Assembly: GCA_017644045.1 (NCBI GenBank)
Contig: JAEPMI010000005.1
Coordinates: 434,001-498,000, forward strand
Reading direction: 5' to 3'
Length of the DNA stretch: 64,000 nt
Source of the DNA: Deltaproteobacteria bacterium
Lineage (GTDB): Bacteria; Myxococcota_A; Polyangia; Polyangiales; Houyiibacteriaceae
In this document: positions 1-8,475 of the stretch, in pieces
Position numbering within the stretch: position 1 is the first letter of the stretch
Layout of the letters: each line of letters begins with the position of its first letter
The notes under the pieces: generated by a model
Told to the model about the DNA's origin: nothing
Seen by the model: the letters and a program-made list of their open reading frames with translations, nothing else
Database searches by the model: none
Translations under genes and position numbers: made by a program

Positions 1-1256
1 TCGCTCAGATCCTGCGCGCGGTTCATTCGCACGAAGACCTCGGTGGCGAGGAAGGCGCGGCGGTCGCCCTCCGGCTCGTTCACGACGCCGAGACCGACGT
101 GCGTGACGTCCGGGTTCAACAGGTTCGCGCGGTGACCCGGGCTGCCCATCAGACCGCGGTGGATCTCGGTGGCGCCGTAGCCCCGGCCGATGTTCTCCAG
201 CACCAAGCCGGTCTGGATCCCCGCCGCCGCCGTGCGCTGAGCGGCGCCGCCGGTGGTCGGCGATGCATGACCGACGAACTCGTTGTCGCGCATGTCGACG
301 CTGTGGAGCCGCGCCACCTCGTCGAGCGACTCCATGCGCGCGACCGGCGGAGCACCCGCCTCGGCGCGTTCCCGATTGATCGCCTCGAGCAACGCCGCCT
401 CGACCGCGTCGTCGTCACCGGCCTCGCCCGGGCCCGCGTCGCCGGCCAGCACGATCTGATTGGGCGCATCCATCCCGACCCAGATCGGGAAGTTCGCAAC
501 GACGGTGTCGCCTTCCGTGCCCTTGGCCAACAGCTCCACGCGGTACTCGCCGGAGTCCTCGGTCGGCAGGTTCATCTGGAAGCTCGGCCCGGAGCCGGCG
601 GGGATCCGTTCGGTACGTCCGTCGGGCCGGGTGATCACGAAGGTCGGCCTCGACAGGCCACCGGTGAGCTCGCCCTGCAGCCGCAGCGGGCCGGCCGCCT
701 GCTGCCGGCTCAGCGGCGCCATCGTCAGCCCGCGCCGCGAGAGCGCCACGACCACGAGGTTCAGCCCATCGCGCTCCGCAACGCTCGCGCCCCAGTGGGA
801 GTAGCGCTGCCGCGCCAGGAACTGGCGAACCGAATCGCGTACGCCGCTCTCGAGCCCTTCGATCGTCGGGTTCCCCAGCACCAGCAGGTGGGGAACGGCC
901 TCGACGATGCCGAGGTGGCGCGCGAAGAAGTCGGTGACCTCGTGGGGCGGCGGCAGGCCGCCCTCGCCGAGCTTGGCGGCGACCCAGCTCGCCAGCGTCG
1001 CCAGCCGTGCGTCGCCGACGATCGGATCGCTCGAGGCGCTGCTGCCCGAGAGCACGCCGCGTTCGACCGCCGCCGCCGCGTCGGCCGGGCCGGCCACGAA
1101 CGCACCAGCGCTCGGCTCGGTCCGGTACATGCTCTCGGCGGGCCCCGGAGCCTCGACGGTCTCGCCGACGCCCTCACCGGAGAGGTTGCCGCCGCCCTTC
1201 GGTCCGCAGGCGATCAGCAGGAGAGCGAGCGGAAGGGCGCGGGTCAGAGTGCCCAT
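1..1256 (-). CDS. CAP/SCP-domain lipoprotein (partial, C-terminus outside window)
   Basis: The reading frame opens at ATG 1256 and is still open at base 1, so about 418 codons are visible and the C-terminus is missing. A lipoprotein signal ends in LLIAC (Cys at about residue 17), followed by a Gly/Ala-rich linker. The last ~130 residues look like a CAP (SCP/PR-1-like) domain: an AINRERAEAG start, ARLHSVDMRDNEFVGH with the family His, and LMGSPGHRANLLNP. CAP domains are secreted and their bacterial function is mostly unknown. The start overlaps the end of the upstream kinase gene by 13 bases, so the two are probably translationally coupled. The central 250 residues match nothing I recognise. 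Confidence 0.85.
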   Translation of the reverse strand, partial: MGTLTRALPLALLLIACGPKGGGNLSGEGVGETVEAPGPAESMYRTEPSAGAFVAGPADAAAAVERGVLSGSSASSDPIVGDARLATLASWVAAKLGEGGLPPPHEVTDFFARHLGIVEAVPHLLVLGNPTIEGLESGVRDSVRQFLARQRYSHWGASVAERDGLNLVVVALSRRGLTMAPLSRQQAAGPLRLQGELTGGLSRPTFVITRPDGRTERIPAGSGPSFQMNLPTEDSGEYRVELLAKGTEGDTVVANFPIWVGMDAPNQIVLAGDAGPGEAGDDDAVEAALLEAINRERAEAGAPPVARMESLDEVARLHSVDMRDNEFVGHASPTTGGAAQRTAAAGIQTGLVLENIGRGYGATEIHRGLMGSPGHRANLLNPDVTHVGLGVVNEPEGDRRAFLATEVFVRMNRAQDLS

Positions 1257-2842
1257 GGGTCGACCACCTCGGAAGGAACGTGTAGGCCACGCATCATGGT
1301 GGGTGCGGTCTCCTCCATCTCGGTCGTCTCCTCGGTCGTCGTGGTGGTCGTCGCGCGGCGACGACGGCGGCGGGTGGGCGACGCCGCGACCTCGGGCTCC
1401 AGGACGATGTCCAGGCGCTCGGGGGAGGAGGGCGTGAGGCTCACCACCTGACTCTCGTAGCCGCGGCGCCGGACCTCGAGCATCAGCTGGCCGTCGTCGG
1501 GTCGGTCGATCTCGAGCGGCGTGTTGCCGATGATCGCGCCATCCAGGAGCACGAGGGCGCCCGCGGGGTCGCTGGCCAGCATGAAGGGCGCGACCTCGGG
1601 CTCCGCCGGCGCGGTCTCTTCGTCTGGCTCCTCGGGTTCTGCGGCCTCGGGCTCCGGCTCTACCGGTGGGGCGTCGGCCTGGCTGTGACCGGTGGTCAGC
1701 GACTGCGTGGTCGGCTCGTTCCCGTCCTGCAACGCGAGCCAAGCACCGACGCCACCACCGACCGCGAGCAACACGACGAAGCCGCCGATGAGGATCAGCG
1801 GCACCCGGCTCTGCGGGAGCGCCTCCGGCGCTTCGCTCGGGAAGGCGCCGAGGTGCGCGGGAGGGGTCGCCGCCGCGGAGAGCGGGACGTTGATCTCCTG
1901 GCCCGCGCGGAGCTTGTCCACGTCGCCAAGGAGCTCGTCCATCGACGAATAGCGGTCCTCCGGCTTCTTGGAGAGCGACTTGAGCACCACCGGCTCGATG
2001 TCGCCGAGGTCGCCGACGAGCTCGCTCGGCTTCGGCGGCGGATCGAACATGTGCTTGCCGAGGATCCCCATGAACGTGTCGCCGTCGAAGGGGACCTGGC
2101 CCGTGAGCATCTCGAAGAGGATCACGCCGAGCGCGTAGATGTCGGTACGCGAATCGACGCTCTGCCCGGCCGCCTGCTCCGGCGACATGTAGTGGGGAGT
2201 GCCGAAGATCATCCCCGTCCGGGTGAGCTTCGCGTTCGCCCCGCCGACCTTCGCGATACCGAAGTCGAGGATCTTCACGAAGCGGTCGTCCCCGCCGCGG
2301 CGGATGAGGAAGATGTTGTCTGGCTTCAGGTCGCGGTGAATGATCCCGCGGCCGTGCGCGGCGGCCAGTGCCGCGGCGATCTGCGCGCAGATGTGCAGCA
2401 CCTCGCTGGTCGGCATCGCGCCCCGCCGGATCCGGTCCGTGAGCGGCTCACCGTCCAGGTGCTCCATCACGAAGTAGGCGGTGCCGTCGTCGAGCTTCCC
2501 GAAGTCGCTGATGTCGACGATGTTGGCGTGCCCGATCGCGGTCGAGGACTGCGCCTCGCGCACGAAGCGACGCATGATCTCTTCGTCGCGCGCGATCTCG
2601 CCGCGGAGCACTTTCACCGCGAAGCGCTTGTTCAGCGCCGTGTGGGTGGCGAGGTAGACGACACCCATCCCGCCCTCACCGAGGACCGACTCGATGAGGT
2701 AGCGCCCATCGATGACGGTGCCCACCAGCGGATCGATGGGCACCTCCTTCTGGTCGGTGACCTCCTGAAGGGGCTGCCCGTCGTGAGGGCAGAAGCGCAT
2801 CTCGTTCGTGAAGCGCGTGCCGCAGACAGAGCAGTAGTGCAT
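1244..2842 (-). CDS. Serine/threonine protein kinase with N-terminal zinc ribbon and C-terminal PEGA domain
   Basis: A 532-residue Hanks-type kinase. The N-terminus has a CSVCG...FCPHDG zinc-ribbon-like element. The kinase domain (about 47-305) keeps all catalytic parts: glycine loop GEGGMG (55-60), AVK lysine (77), HRDLKPDN (169-176), DFG (193-195) and GTPHYMSPEQ. A transmembrane helix lies near 345-370, so the kinase is cytoplasmic and the C-terminal part is outside. After an acidic Pro-rich linker a PEGA-type domain follows (SDPAGALVLLDG...GNTPLEI), then an Arg tract and a Thr tract. This domain order is common in myxobacterial kinases. The downstream CAP lipoprotein overlaps its stop. It should be catalytically active; its substrate is unknown. 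Confidence 0.95.
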   Translation of the reverse strand: MHYCSVCGTRFTNEMRFCPHDGQPLQEVTDQKEVPIDPLVGTVIDGRYLIESVLGEGGMGVVYLATHTALNKRFAVKVLRGEIARDEEIMRRFVREAQSSTAIGHANIVDISDFGKLDDGTAYFVMEHLDGEPLTDRIRRGAMPTSEVLHICAQIAAALAAAHGRGIIHRDLKPDNIFLIRRGGDDRFVKILDFGIAKVGGANAKLTRTGMIFGTPHYMSPEQAAGQSVDSRTDIYALGVILFEMLTGQVPFDGDTFMGILGKHMFDPPPKPSELVGDLGDIEPVVLKSLSKKPEDRYSSMDELLGDVDKLRAGQEINVPLSAAATPPAHLGAFPSEAPEALPQSRVPLILIGGFVVLLAVGGGVGAWLALQDGNEPTTQSLTTGHSQADAPPVEPEPEAAEPEEPDEETAPAEPEVAPFMLASDPAGALVLLDGAIIGNTPLEIDRPDDGQLMLEVRRRGYESQVVSLTPSSPERLDIVLEPEVAASPTRRRRRRATTTTTTEETTEMEETAPTMMRGLHVPSEVVDPWAL

Positions 2843-2851
2843 CCAGCCTCG

Positions 2852-2857
2852 ATCCTA
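2852..2857 (-). promoter_or_regulatory. Candidate -10 element (TAGGAT) of the PEGA kinase gene
   Basis: On the minus strand TAGGAT ends nine bases before the kinase ATG. That would give an mRNA leader of only a few bases, and no Shine-Dalgarno is visible. No convincing -35 was found. Confidence 0.4.
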
Positions 2858-2917
2858 GCCGATCGCCACCAGGGGCGAACAGAGGTTGAGGAAGAAGAGG
2901 TGCACGGGACGATCGGC

Positions 2918-2937
2918 GGCCGCCCTCGCGGGCGGCC
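2918..2937 (-). terminator. Hairpin downstream of the SPFH gene
   Basis: Perfect 8-bp arms GGCCGCCC/GGGCGGCC enclose a TCGC loop, 21 bases beyond the stop of the SPFH gene on the minus strand. No long T-run follows, so it may act as a weak or Rho-assisted terminator. Confidence 0.5.
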
Positions 2938-2958
2938 TCGTCGATGGGGTTTGGAGGC

Positions 2959-4194
2959 TCAGTCCGGAAGCCCGGTGCCGCAGTTGGCGCAGAACTTCCC
3001 GCCGGGGCCGTTCTGAGAGCCACACGAGGGGCAGAACTTTGGCTTCGGCGTCAGGGAATTGCCGCACTCCGCGCAGAACTTACCGGGCGGGACGGCCGCG
3101 TTGCAGCCCGGGCACTGGACCTTGCCGCCGCCGGCTGCCACCTGCTGGGGGGGAGGTTGCTGCTGCTGACCGCCGCCGCCCTGCATCGCCTGACCGAAGG
3201 CCTGCGCCATGCCGAAGCCGGCGCCGAGGCCCGCGCCCTGCATCATCGCGCCGCCGCCGCCCTCGCCGCCGCCCTTGGCCATGCCCTGGCCGGCGCCGAT
3301 CATGGCCTTGCCGGCCGCCATCTTGCCGAAGTCGCCGCCGGCCATGCCGGTGTAGCGCTGGTCCTGCTGGAACTCCTGGTCGAGCTCGAACTGCTTCTGC
3401 TGCGCCTCGGCCTGAGCCTGGGCGATGCCGATCTGCGCGATGCGGGCCTGCCGCTTGGCCGCGCCGATCTCGGACTGCGCCTGCTTGAGGGTCTCGAGGT
3501 CGTCGTCCGACAGGTTGATGTTGAAGTCACCGACCTGGAGGATCCGGATGCCGATGTTCTCGAGGTCGGGCGCGGACTGCTCCATCGCCGCCTTGAGCTG
3601 GTTCTGCAGCGGCATGAGCTGGAGCATGCTCTTGCCTTCGGTGACGCAGACCTGGCCGACCACGGTCTTCACGGCGCTCCGGAAGGTGTCCTGCACCCAC
3701 TTCATCACCGACTCGTTGGTGGGCGAGACGCCCATGCCGACGTAGTTCACGATGAAGCGCGCGGGCTCGACGATCTGGAACGAGAAGGTGCCGAAGATGC
3801 GCGGCGTGACCATCTCGCCGAGCATCGGATCCTCCATGTAGCCGAGCTCACCGCCGAAGCGCTGGTTGTACATCGGCTTCATCGTCACGAAGTAGAGGTC
3901 GGTGACGAAGATGTTCCCGCCGGTGACCTTGTCGATCAGCTGGCCGAGGAAGGGGATGTTCTGCGAATCGAGCTGGTGTCGCTGACCGACGCCGGCGGTT
4001 CGCATGGTGCCGACGACCGAGCCGTCGCGGAAGAAGACCGCAGCCTCGTCGGCGTCGACCGTGAGCTGCGCATACATCGGAATCGTCTGTTCCGGATGCT
4101 TGTAGATGATCAGGTCCTTCTTCTCGTCCGGACGGTGGATCAGCATCTCCTGGACGCCGTCCTTGACGAAATCGAACACTCTGCCCAACACCAT
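2959..4194 (-). CDS. SPFH-domain protein with C-terminal double zinc ribbon (YdjI-like)
   Basis: A 411-residue protein. The first ~260 residues resemble the SPFH-related fold of the YdjI/'virion core' family (VFDFVKDG start, GTFSFQI..PARFIVNYVG). A helical Gln/Ala-rich stretch follows, then a Gly/Met/Gln-rich linker, then two treble-clef ribbons: CPGC...CAEC and CPSC...CANC. There is no N-terminal membrane helix, so it is probably cytosolic or membrane-associated through partners. Relatives in Bacillus accompany PspA-type membrane-stress proteins, but no PspA is visible here. ATG 4194 has a strong upstream AGGAGGAG. It sits between the pilin-like gene and the kinase on the same strand with its own promoter and terminator candidates. 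Confidence 0.9.
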   Translation of the reverse strand: MVLGRVFDFVKDGVQEMLIHRPDEKKDLIIYKHPEQTIPMYAQLTVDADEAAVFFRDGSVVGTMRTAGVGQRHQLDSQNIPFLGQLIDKVTGGNIFVTDLYFVTMKPMYNQRFGGELGYMEDPMLGEMVTPRIFGTFSFQIVEPARFIVNYVGMGVSPTNESVMKWVQDTFRSAVKTVVGQVCVTEGKSMLQLMPLQNQLKAAMEQSAPDLENIGIRILQVGDFNINLSDDDLETLKQAQSEIGAAKRQARIAQIGIAQAQAEAQQKQFELDQEFQQDQRYTGMAGGDFGKMAAGKAMIGAGQGMAKGGGEGGGGAMMQGAGLGAGFGMAQAFGQAMQGGGGQQQQPPPQQVAAGGGKVQCPGCNAAVPPGKFCAECGNSLTPKPKFCPSCGSQNGPGGKFCANCGTGLPD

Positions 4195-4224
4195 GCGCGA
4201 ACTCCTCCTGCGAGTGGAGGGGGC

Positions 4225-4230
4225 ATCATA
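4225..4230 (-). promoter_or_regulatory. Candidate -10 element (TATGAT) of the SPFH gene
   Basis: Near-consensus TATGAT on the minus strand, about 30 bases before the SPFH ATG and upstream of its Shine-Dalgarno. The -35 region is weak. Confidence 0.5.
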
Positions 4231-4270
4231 AGAGGTCGAAGCGCCGATGGCTACGGCGGACTCGGACCAG

Positions 4271-4293
4271 GGGGCTGGAATCCGGCCAGCCCC
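4271..4293 (-). terminator. Hairpin downstream of the pilin-like gene
   Basis: Perfect 8-bp arms GGGGCTGG/CCAGCCCC with a 7-base loop, 13 bases after the TAG of the pilin-like gene and before the next promoter candidate. No T-run is visible. Confidence 0.5.
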
Positions 4294-4305
4294 CCTCGCT
4301 CGGGG

Positions 4306-4833
4306 CTACTTGCTCTTGCCGATTCGCTTGCCGAGCACGCTGAAGACGGTGACCGCTCCCAAGATCAGGACGAGGAGCCAACCGATCCACAGGAAGAGAT
4401 CGGGCATGCCGCTCTCGGCGATCTCGGAGGCTTCACCGTTCTCGCCATCGCCCTCGTCACCGAAGCCCGCGCCCGCGCCTTCCGCAGCCCCAGCGGGTCG
4501 CGCTCGGCCCGCGCTCTCGCCGCCGCCTTCCCCGCCACCGCCAGCCGCGGCCGCCATGCCCATCGCGCTGCCGCCGCCCTCGGACCCACCCTGCCGGCCC
4601 TCGGTGATCGCCATGGCCGTGGCCGACCCCGCGGAGTCGCCGCCAGCGACCGCTACGGCGCCACCGCCGGCGCGCTCCATGCCCGTCACGCTCTGGGTCG
4701 CCTGGTCCACTCGGCTGCCCACCGAGCTGCCGAAGGTCTGCCAGAGCAGCAGGGCGGTGATCGCCACGATCACCAGGATCAGGATGTACTCGACCGTGGA
4801 GAGCCCACGCGTGTCGTCGCGAAGCGCCCGCAT
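4306..4833 (-). CDS. Flp/type IV pilin-like protein with Gly-rich body and C-terminal TM helix
   Basis: A 175-residue protein from ATG 4833. A short basic leader ends in Gly and is followed by LSTVEYILILVIVAITALLL. Gly at -1 and Glu at +5 are the hallmarks of a prepilin-peptidase (class III) substrate, and the hydrophobic stretch is pilin-like. The body is almost all Gly, Ala, Ser and Glu. A second transmembrane helix (LFLWIGWLLVLILGAV) and a basic tail end the protein, which is unusual for a pilin. No tad or pil assembly genes are in the window. A longer upstream reading frame exists, but ATG 4833 is preceded by a well-placed TACTCT and begins at the leader, so I use it. Confidence 0.8.
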   Translation of the reverse strand: MRALRDDTRGLSTVEYILILVIVAITALLLWQTFGSSVGSRVDQATQSVTGMERAGGGAVAVAGGDSAGSATAMAITEGRQGGSEGGGSAMGMAAAAGGGGEGGGESAGRARPAGAAEGAGAGFGDEGDGENGEASEIAESGMPDLFLWIGWLLVLILGAVTVFSVLGKRIGKSK

Positions 4834-4840
4834 GGCGGCG

Positions 4841-4846
4841 AGAGTA
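4841..4846 (-). promoter_or_regulatory. Candidate leaderless -10 (TACTCT) of the pilin-like gene
   Basis: TACTCT on the minus strand ends seven bases before ATG 4833 with no Shine-Dalgarno between, the spacing expected if transcription starts at the A of the start codon. Confidence 0.5.
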
Positions 4847-4902
4847 CACGCATCTCCGGAGCGCCGGGAACATGGCGACGTCCACTGGTGTCGGGTCATG
4901 CT

Positions 4903-7116
4903 GTGAACGCCTTGCGCTCCTTCGTCCTCGCCCTGGTCCTCTGCGCGCCGGTCCTCGCGGCCGGTCAGACCGGCGATCCCGCGGCGGAGCTGCTCCCCGA
5001 GGGCATGCCCGACGATCCCATCGGCACCGGCGACACCCACACCCTCCGCGACGTGCCCACCGAGCCCGAGCGACCGCCGGTGGATCCGCTCCAACCGCCG
5101 CGTGCGCCGGACGTCGACGTCGACTCGGGCGCGGTCGTTCGCGCCATCCCAGGCGTCCGAGAGGTGGACCATCGGGTCGACCTGACGCTGAGCGATGGCC
5201 AGCTCCGGGCGGACGTGGTGATGCGCTTCATCAGCCGAGCCCAACATCGCGCCGAGGTGAGCTACCGGCTCGCCGTCCCGGCGGGAGCACGCGCCGGCGC
5301 GATCGAGGTGTGTTTGGAGGATCGGTGCCGACGCGGATCGCCGGATGGATCGTCGAGCTACGACGACGCGGTGCGCTCGCGGCCAGCCGCGGTGCCCCAG
5401 TCCGTGACGCCGGTGGCCGACGTCCGCACCGTTCGCGACGAGCGCGGGACCGCGCTGATGGTCCGGGCCGCGCCGGTGATCGAGGGCCAGACCCTGGAGA
5501 TTCGCCTGAGCTACGTGGCCGAGACCCACACCCACGGTGGCATCACCCACGTGACCATCCCCGCGCGTGGTCGCGACCCGCGCGCGGCGCCGGCCCACCT
5601 GACCTTCCAGACCGACGAGCTCCTCGCTCCGGCGGTCGACGGTCGGCCGGCGCACGACCGACGGAGCGGGCACCACGAGATCGAGCCGTGGGAGCCCGTG
5701 ACGGTCAGCGCGACCCACAGGAGCGGCGGTGGCGCACAGGTGGACCTCGAGCGCTTCCGCTGCGGCGAGCAGACCTGCGTCCGGCTACACGCGGTGGCGG
5801 GTCCGAGCGGGCCCCACCGCGAGCGGGTGGTGCTGCTCCTCGACGCGTCGCCTTCGATGCTCGGTCCGGCGCGCGGCCGAATGGGCGCCGCGCTCGCGGC
5901 GCTGCTCGGGACGATGCACCGCGACACGCAGGTCCGCGCCTTCGCGTTCGCGGGCCAGGCGCAGTCGCTGATGGAAGAGTGGCGAACGCCGGACGAGGTG
6001 CCGCTCGCCACCCTCGGCCGGGCGAGCGCCCTCGAGCTCGGAGCGGCCACCCGTTTCGAGTCTGCGTGGCGCGAGCTGCGCCTCCACCGCGGCGATCACG
6101 TGATCGTGGTCGGCGACGGCGGCCTCACCGAGAGCCGCGACGGTCTGGCCGCCGTGGAAGCCGCGCGAAGAGCGGGCGTTCGAGTGAGCGTGCTGAACCT
6201 CGCCGACCGGGGCACGAAGGAAGCGCTGCGCCGACTCGCCGAACGAACCGGCGGGGTGGTGGTGCACGCCGGCGCCGAGGCGCAACTCGCCAGCCGCGCA
6301 CGAACGAGCGCCCGGCTCGAAGAGAAGGTCGCGGCCCTCTCGGCGCGCACGATCGCGCGGACGGTCCGCATCACCCGGCCGGGCATGGACGACCTGGATC
6401 TGGGCTCGCTGCTGAGCGGCGAAGCAGTCCAATGGTCCGGTGTCGCGCCCCGCGGAACCCAGGTGGTGGTGGGCAGCGTGCAGCGACCGCGCCGGGGGCC
6501 GGCGCCCGATTCGGTGCGCGGCCGTGCGCTCGCGTCGATGGCGCGCGGGGACGCGGGGCATCTGTCGGCGGTCGTCGCCGAGGACCGCCGCCGACCGAGC
6601 CTCTGCGCGGACTCGGGACCAGCGACGCGGGCGAGCGGCGTGAGCACGGACGACCACCCGATCGTCCTCGCCGAAGCCCGGATGTGCTCGGCGCCCGTGG
6701 AGACGGCACCCGCCGCGTCGACCTCGAACCTCGGTCGCGGGGTGCCGGCCGAGACGGTCCTCTCGATGCTTCGCGGGCGCATCGTCCCCGCCGCGCGCCG
6801 CTGCTTCCGCATCGACCGCGCCGGTCGGGGGGACTACTCGGTCCGAGCGGTCTTCGAGCTCGAGCTGGCCGACCGCGAGGTCTCGGGCGCCGAGGTGGAG
6901 GGCCAGATCTCGGAGCGGCTACGCAGCTGCCTGATGTCGACGCTGGAGTCGCTCGACGTGCCGGCGTTCCGCGGCTCGGTGCTGGTCCGCTACCCGCTCT
7001 ACACGGAGCGGCATCCGCCCCCGCCGACCATCGAGCTCCGCGACGACGTGGCGGCGCCGGTGGACCGACTGCTCGGGGACGAGCGGGGTCGGCCGATCGC
7101 GGATCCGCCCCTCTGA
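4903..7116 (+). CDS. Secreted VIT/VWA-domain protein with AgmX/PglI-type C-terminal domain
   Basis: 737 residues from GTG 4903, chosen because it begins a clear signal peptide (MNALRSFVLALVLCAPVLAA). A VIT domain (about 85-220) covers the HRVDLTLSDGQLRADVVMRF region. A VWA domain (about 300-460) has the MIDAS-like DASPS after VVLLL. The last ~130 residues resemble the AgmX/PglI C-terminal domain: a region ending IVPAARRCFR, with a second Cys in RLRSCLMSTL. VIT+VWA pairs occur in inter-alpha-trypsin-inhibitor-like proteins; AgmX/PglI domains belong to myxobacterial gliding and envelope machines. Their fusion suggests an envelope protein that binds a metal-dependent ligand. The gene is divergent from the pilin-like gene with a 69-base gap. 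Confidence 0.88.
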   Translation: MNALRSFVLALVLCAPVLAAGQTGDPAAELLPEGMPDDPIGTGDTHTLRDVPTEPERPPVDPLQPPRAPDVDVDSGAVVRAIPGVREVDHRVDLTLSDGQLRADVVMRFISRAQHRAEVSYRLAVPAGARAGAIEVCLEDRCRRGSPDGSSSYDDAVRSRPAAVPQSVTPVADVRTVRDERGTALMVRAAPVIEGQTLEIRLSYVAETHTHGGITHVTIPARGRDPRAAPAHLTFQTDELLAPAVDGRPAHDRRSGHHEIEPWEPVTVSATHRSGGGAQVDLERFRCGEQTCVRLHAVAGPSGPHRERVVLLLDASPSMLGPARGRMGAALAALLGTMHRDTQVRAFAFAGQAQSLMEEWRTPDEVPLATLGRASALELGAATRFESAWRELRLHRGDHVIVVGDGGLTESRDGLAAVEAARRAGVRVSVLNLADRGTKEALRRLAERTGGVVVHAGAEAQLASRARTSARLEEKVAALSARTIARTVRITRPGMDDLDLGSLLSGEAVQWSGVAPRGTQVVVGSVQRPRRGPAPDSVRGRALASMARGDAGHLSAVVAEDRRRPSLCADSGPATRASGVSTDDHPIVLAEARMCSAPVETAPAASTSNLGRGVPAETVLSMLRGRIVPAARRCFRIDRAGRGDYSVRAVFELELADREVSGAEVEGQISERLRSCLMSTLESLDVPAFRGSVLVRYPLYTERHPPPPTIELRDDVAAPVDRLLGDERGRPIADPPL

Positions 7117-7137
7117 GGTCGGCTGTCGGCGCCGAAA

Positions 7138-7179
7138 TTCGTGCACGTGCACGAGGACGAGCACGAGGACGTGCACGAA
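7138..7179. repeat. Intergenic GTGCAC/GAGGACG repeat with inverted ends
   Basis: Perfect 9-bp inverted arms TTCGTGCAC (7138-7146) and GTGCACGAA (7171-7179) flank two direct copies of GCACGAGGACG, 12 bases apart (7149, 7161). A palindromic GTGCACGTGCAC lies at the left end. It sits 22 bases after the VIT/VWA stop and 37 bases before the TAGACT promoter candidate, so it could be a terminator, an operator or a dispersed intergenic repeat. Confidence 0.7.
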
Positions 7180-7215
7180 ACCGTAGGGCCGACTCGTCTC
7201 GCTCCCTCACTCGGC

Positions 7216-7221
7216 TAGACT
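7216..7221 (+). promoter_or_regulatory. Candidate leaderless -10 (TAGACT) of the lytS-like gene
   Basis: TAGACT ends six bases before GTG 7228. No Shine-Dalgarno lies between, so the mRNA would begin at the start codon. Confidence 0.55.
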
Positions 7222-7227
7222 CTGGCC

Positions 7228-8475
7228 GTGGACGTACGCCTGCTGCTGATCGAGATCGCCGAGAAGTTCGGCCTCGTCGCGACCGCCGCGCTGGTGTGCG
7301 TGCTGGTGCCGCCGCTGCGGAACCGGCTGCTCGGCGTGGGCGGCAAGCCGCGCGATGGCTTCGCGGTGTTCCTGCTCGGTTTCCTCCTCACCATGTGGGG
7401 CGCGAAGATGGGCGAGCGCTGGATGGGCGTGCTCGTGAACGTCCACGGCATCGGCATCCTGATCGCCGCCGTACTGGGCGGAGCGCGAGTGGGCTTCTTC
7501 ACCGGAGTCCTCGGCGGCCTCTTCCTGACCTTCCGCGTCGACCCGACCCTCGGGTGGGTGGGCGTCGCGGCGTCGACCATCGATGGGACGCTCGCGGGGT
7601 GGCTCGCCGAGAAGCGGCCGGTCGCCTTCCAGGGCGGGCGCACCTTCCCGACGGCGATGGCCCTGCAGATCGTGCGCTTCGGCTTCGTCGCGGGCGTGCT
7701 CGCGGTGGTCGACCCGGCGGGCGCGGGCACCTGGATCTCCGGCTGGCCGGCCCACCTCGTGCAGCTGGCGGGCATCGCGTCGGGCGCGACCTTCTTCGTC
7801 GTGATGGCGCGCATCGTCCTCGCGCGAGAGGAAGGCGCCGTGGCGCTCGTGGAAGCGCGCGCCGCCGCGGACCACCTGGCGCTCGAAGCGCTCCGTCGCC
7901 GGCTCGAGCCACACTTCCTCTTCAACGCCCTCAACACGCTGCGGGCGACGATCCGTCACGACCCGCACAAGGCCCGCGAGCTGGTCTCGGACCTCTCCGA
8001 CCTCTACCGCTATCTGTTGAACCACCCGGAGGACGCACCGGTGCACAGCGAGGTCGAGCACGCCTGCGCCTACCTGGCCATCGAGCGCGCGCGGCTGGGC
8101 GAGGGCCGACTTCGAGTCGAGACCGACATCGCCGAAGAGACCCGGGACAAACGGGTCCCGGCGCTGCTCCTGCAGCCTCTGGTGGAGAACGCGGTCAAGC
8201 ACGGCGTCGGTGCGCACGCCGGCGAAGGTGTGGTGCGCGTGATCGCGCGACGGGATGGCGGTACGCTCCGACTCGAAGTGGAAGACGAGAGCCAAGGCGA
8301 GCACGTGGGGACGATCGAGGCCGGGACCGGCATCGCGCTCCAGACCCTGCGCGAACGCCTGGCCAAGCGCTTCGGCGAGCGCGCATCGCTGCAGCTCGAG
8401 CCGCGGGAGCACGGCATGTGCGCACGGGTCACCCTCCCCTGGCAGGCATTGGACGAAGAGAGGGACGCTGCATGA
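7228..8475 (+). CDS. LytS-family sensor histidine kinase (5TMR-LYT type)
   Basis: 415 residues. About six hydrophobic segments fill residues 1-200, matching a 5TMR-LYT-type membrane sensor. A His_kinase domain follows with the phospho-acceptor motif LEPHFLFNALNTL and an ATPase N-box LLLQPLVENAVKHG, typical of the LytS/YehU group rather than classical HisKA kinases. The final part is a HATPase_c domain; its G-box (TGIALQTLRERL) is present. The signal is unknown; family members sense membrane potential, pyruvate or cell-wall state. It ends in ATGA, overlapping the LytTR regulator, so the two form one coupled pair. Confidence 0.95.
   Translation: MDVRLLLIEIAEKFGLVATAALVCVLVPPLRNRLLGVGGKPRDGFAVFLLGFLLTMWGAKMGERWMGVLVNVHGIGILIAAVLGGARVGFFTGVLGGLFLTFRVDPTLGWVGVAASTIDGTLAGWLAEKRPVAFQGGRTFPTAMALQIVRFGFVAGVLAVVDPAGAGTWISGWPAHLVQLAGIASGATFFVVMARIVLAREEGAVALVEARAAADHLALEALRRRLEPHFLFNALNTLRATIRHDPHKARELVSDLSDLYRYLLNHPEDAPVHSEVEHACAYLAIERARLGEGRLRVETDIAEETRDKRVPALLLQPLVENAVKHGVGAHAGEGVVRVIARRDGGTLRLEVEDESQGEHVGTIEAGTGIALQTLRERLAKRFGERASLQLEPREHGMCARVTLPWQALDEERDAA

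Noticed and set aside
1320-1380. Short tandem-like run at the kinase 3' end
   Set aside because: Explained by the Arg and Thr codon tracts in the kinase tail.
2944-4902. Long upstream extension of the VIT/VWA frame
   Set aside because: It runs antisense through the SPFH and pilin-like genes; the signal peptide marks the true start at GTG 4903.
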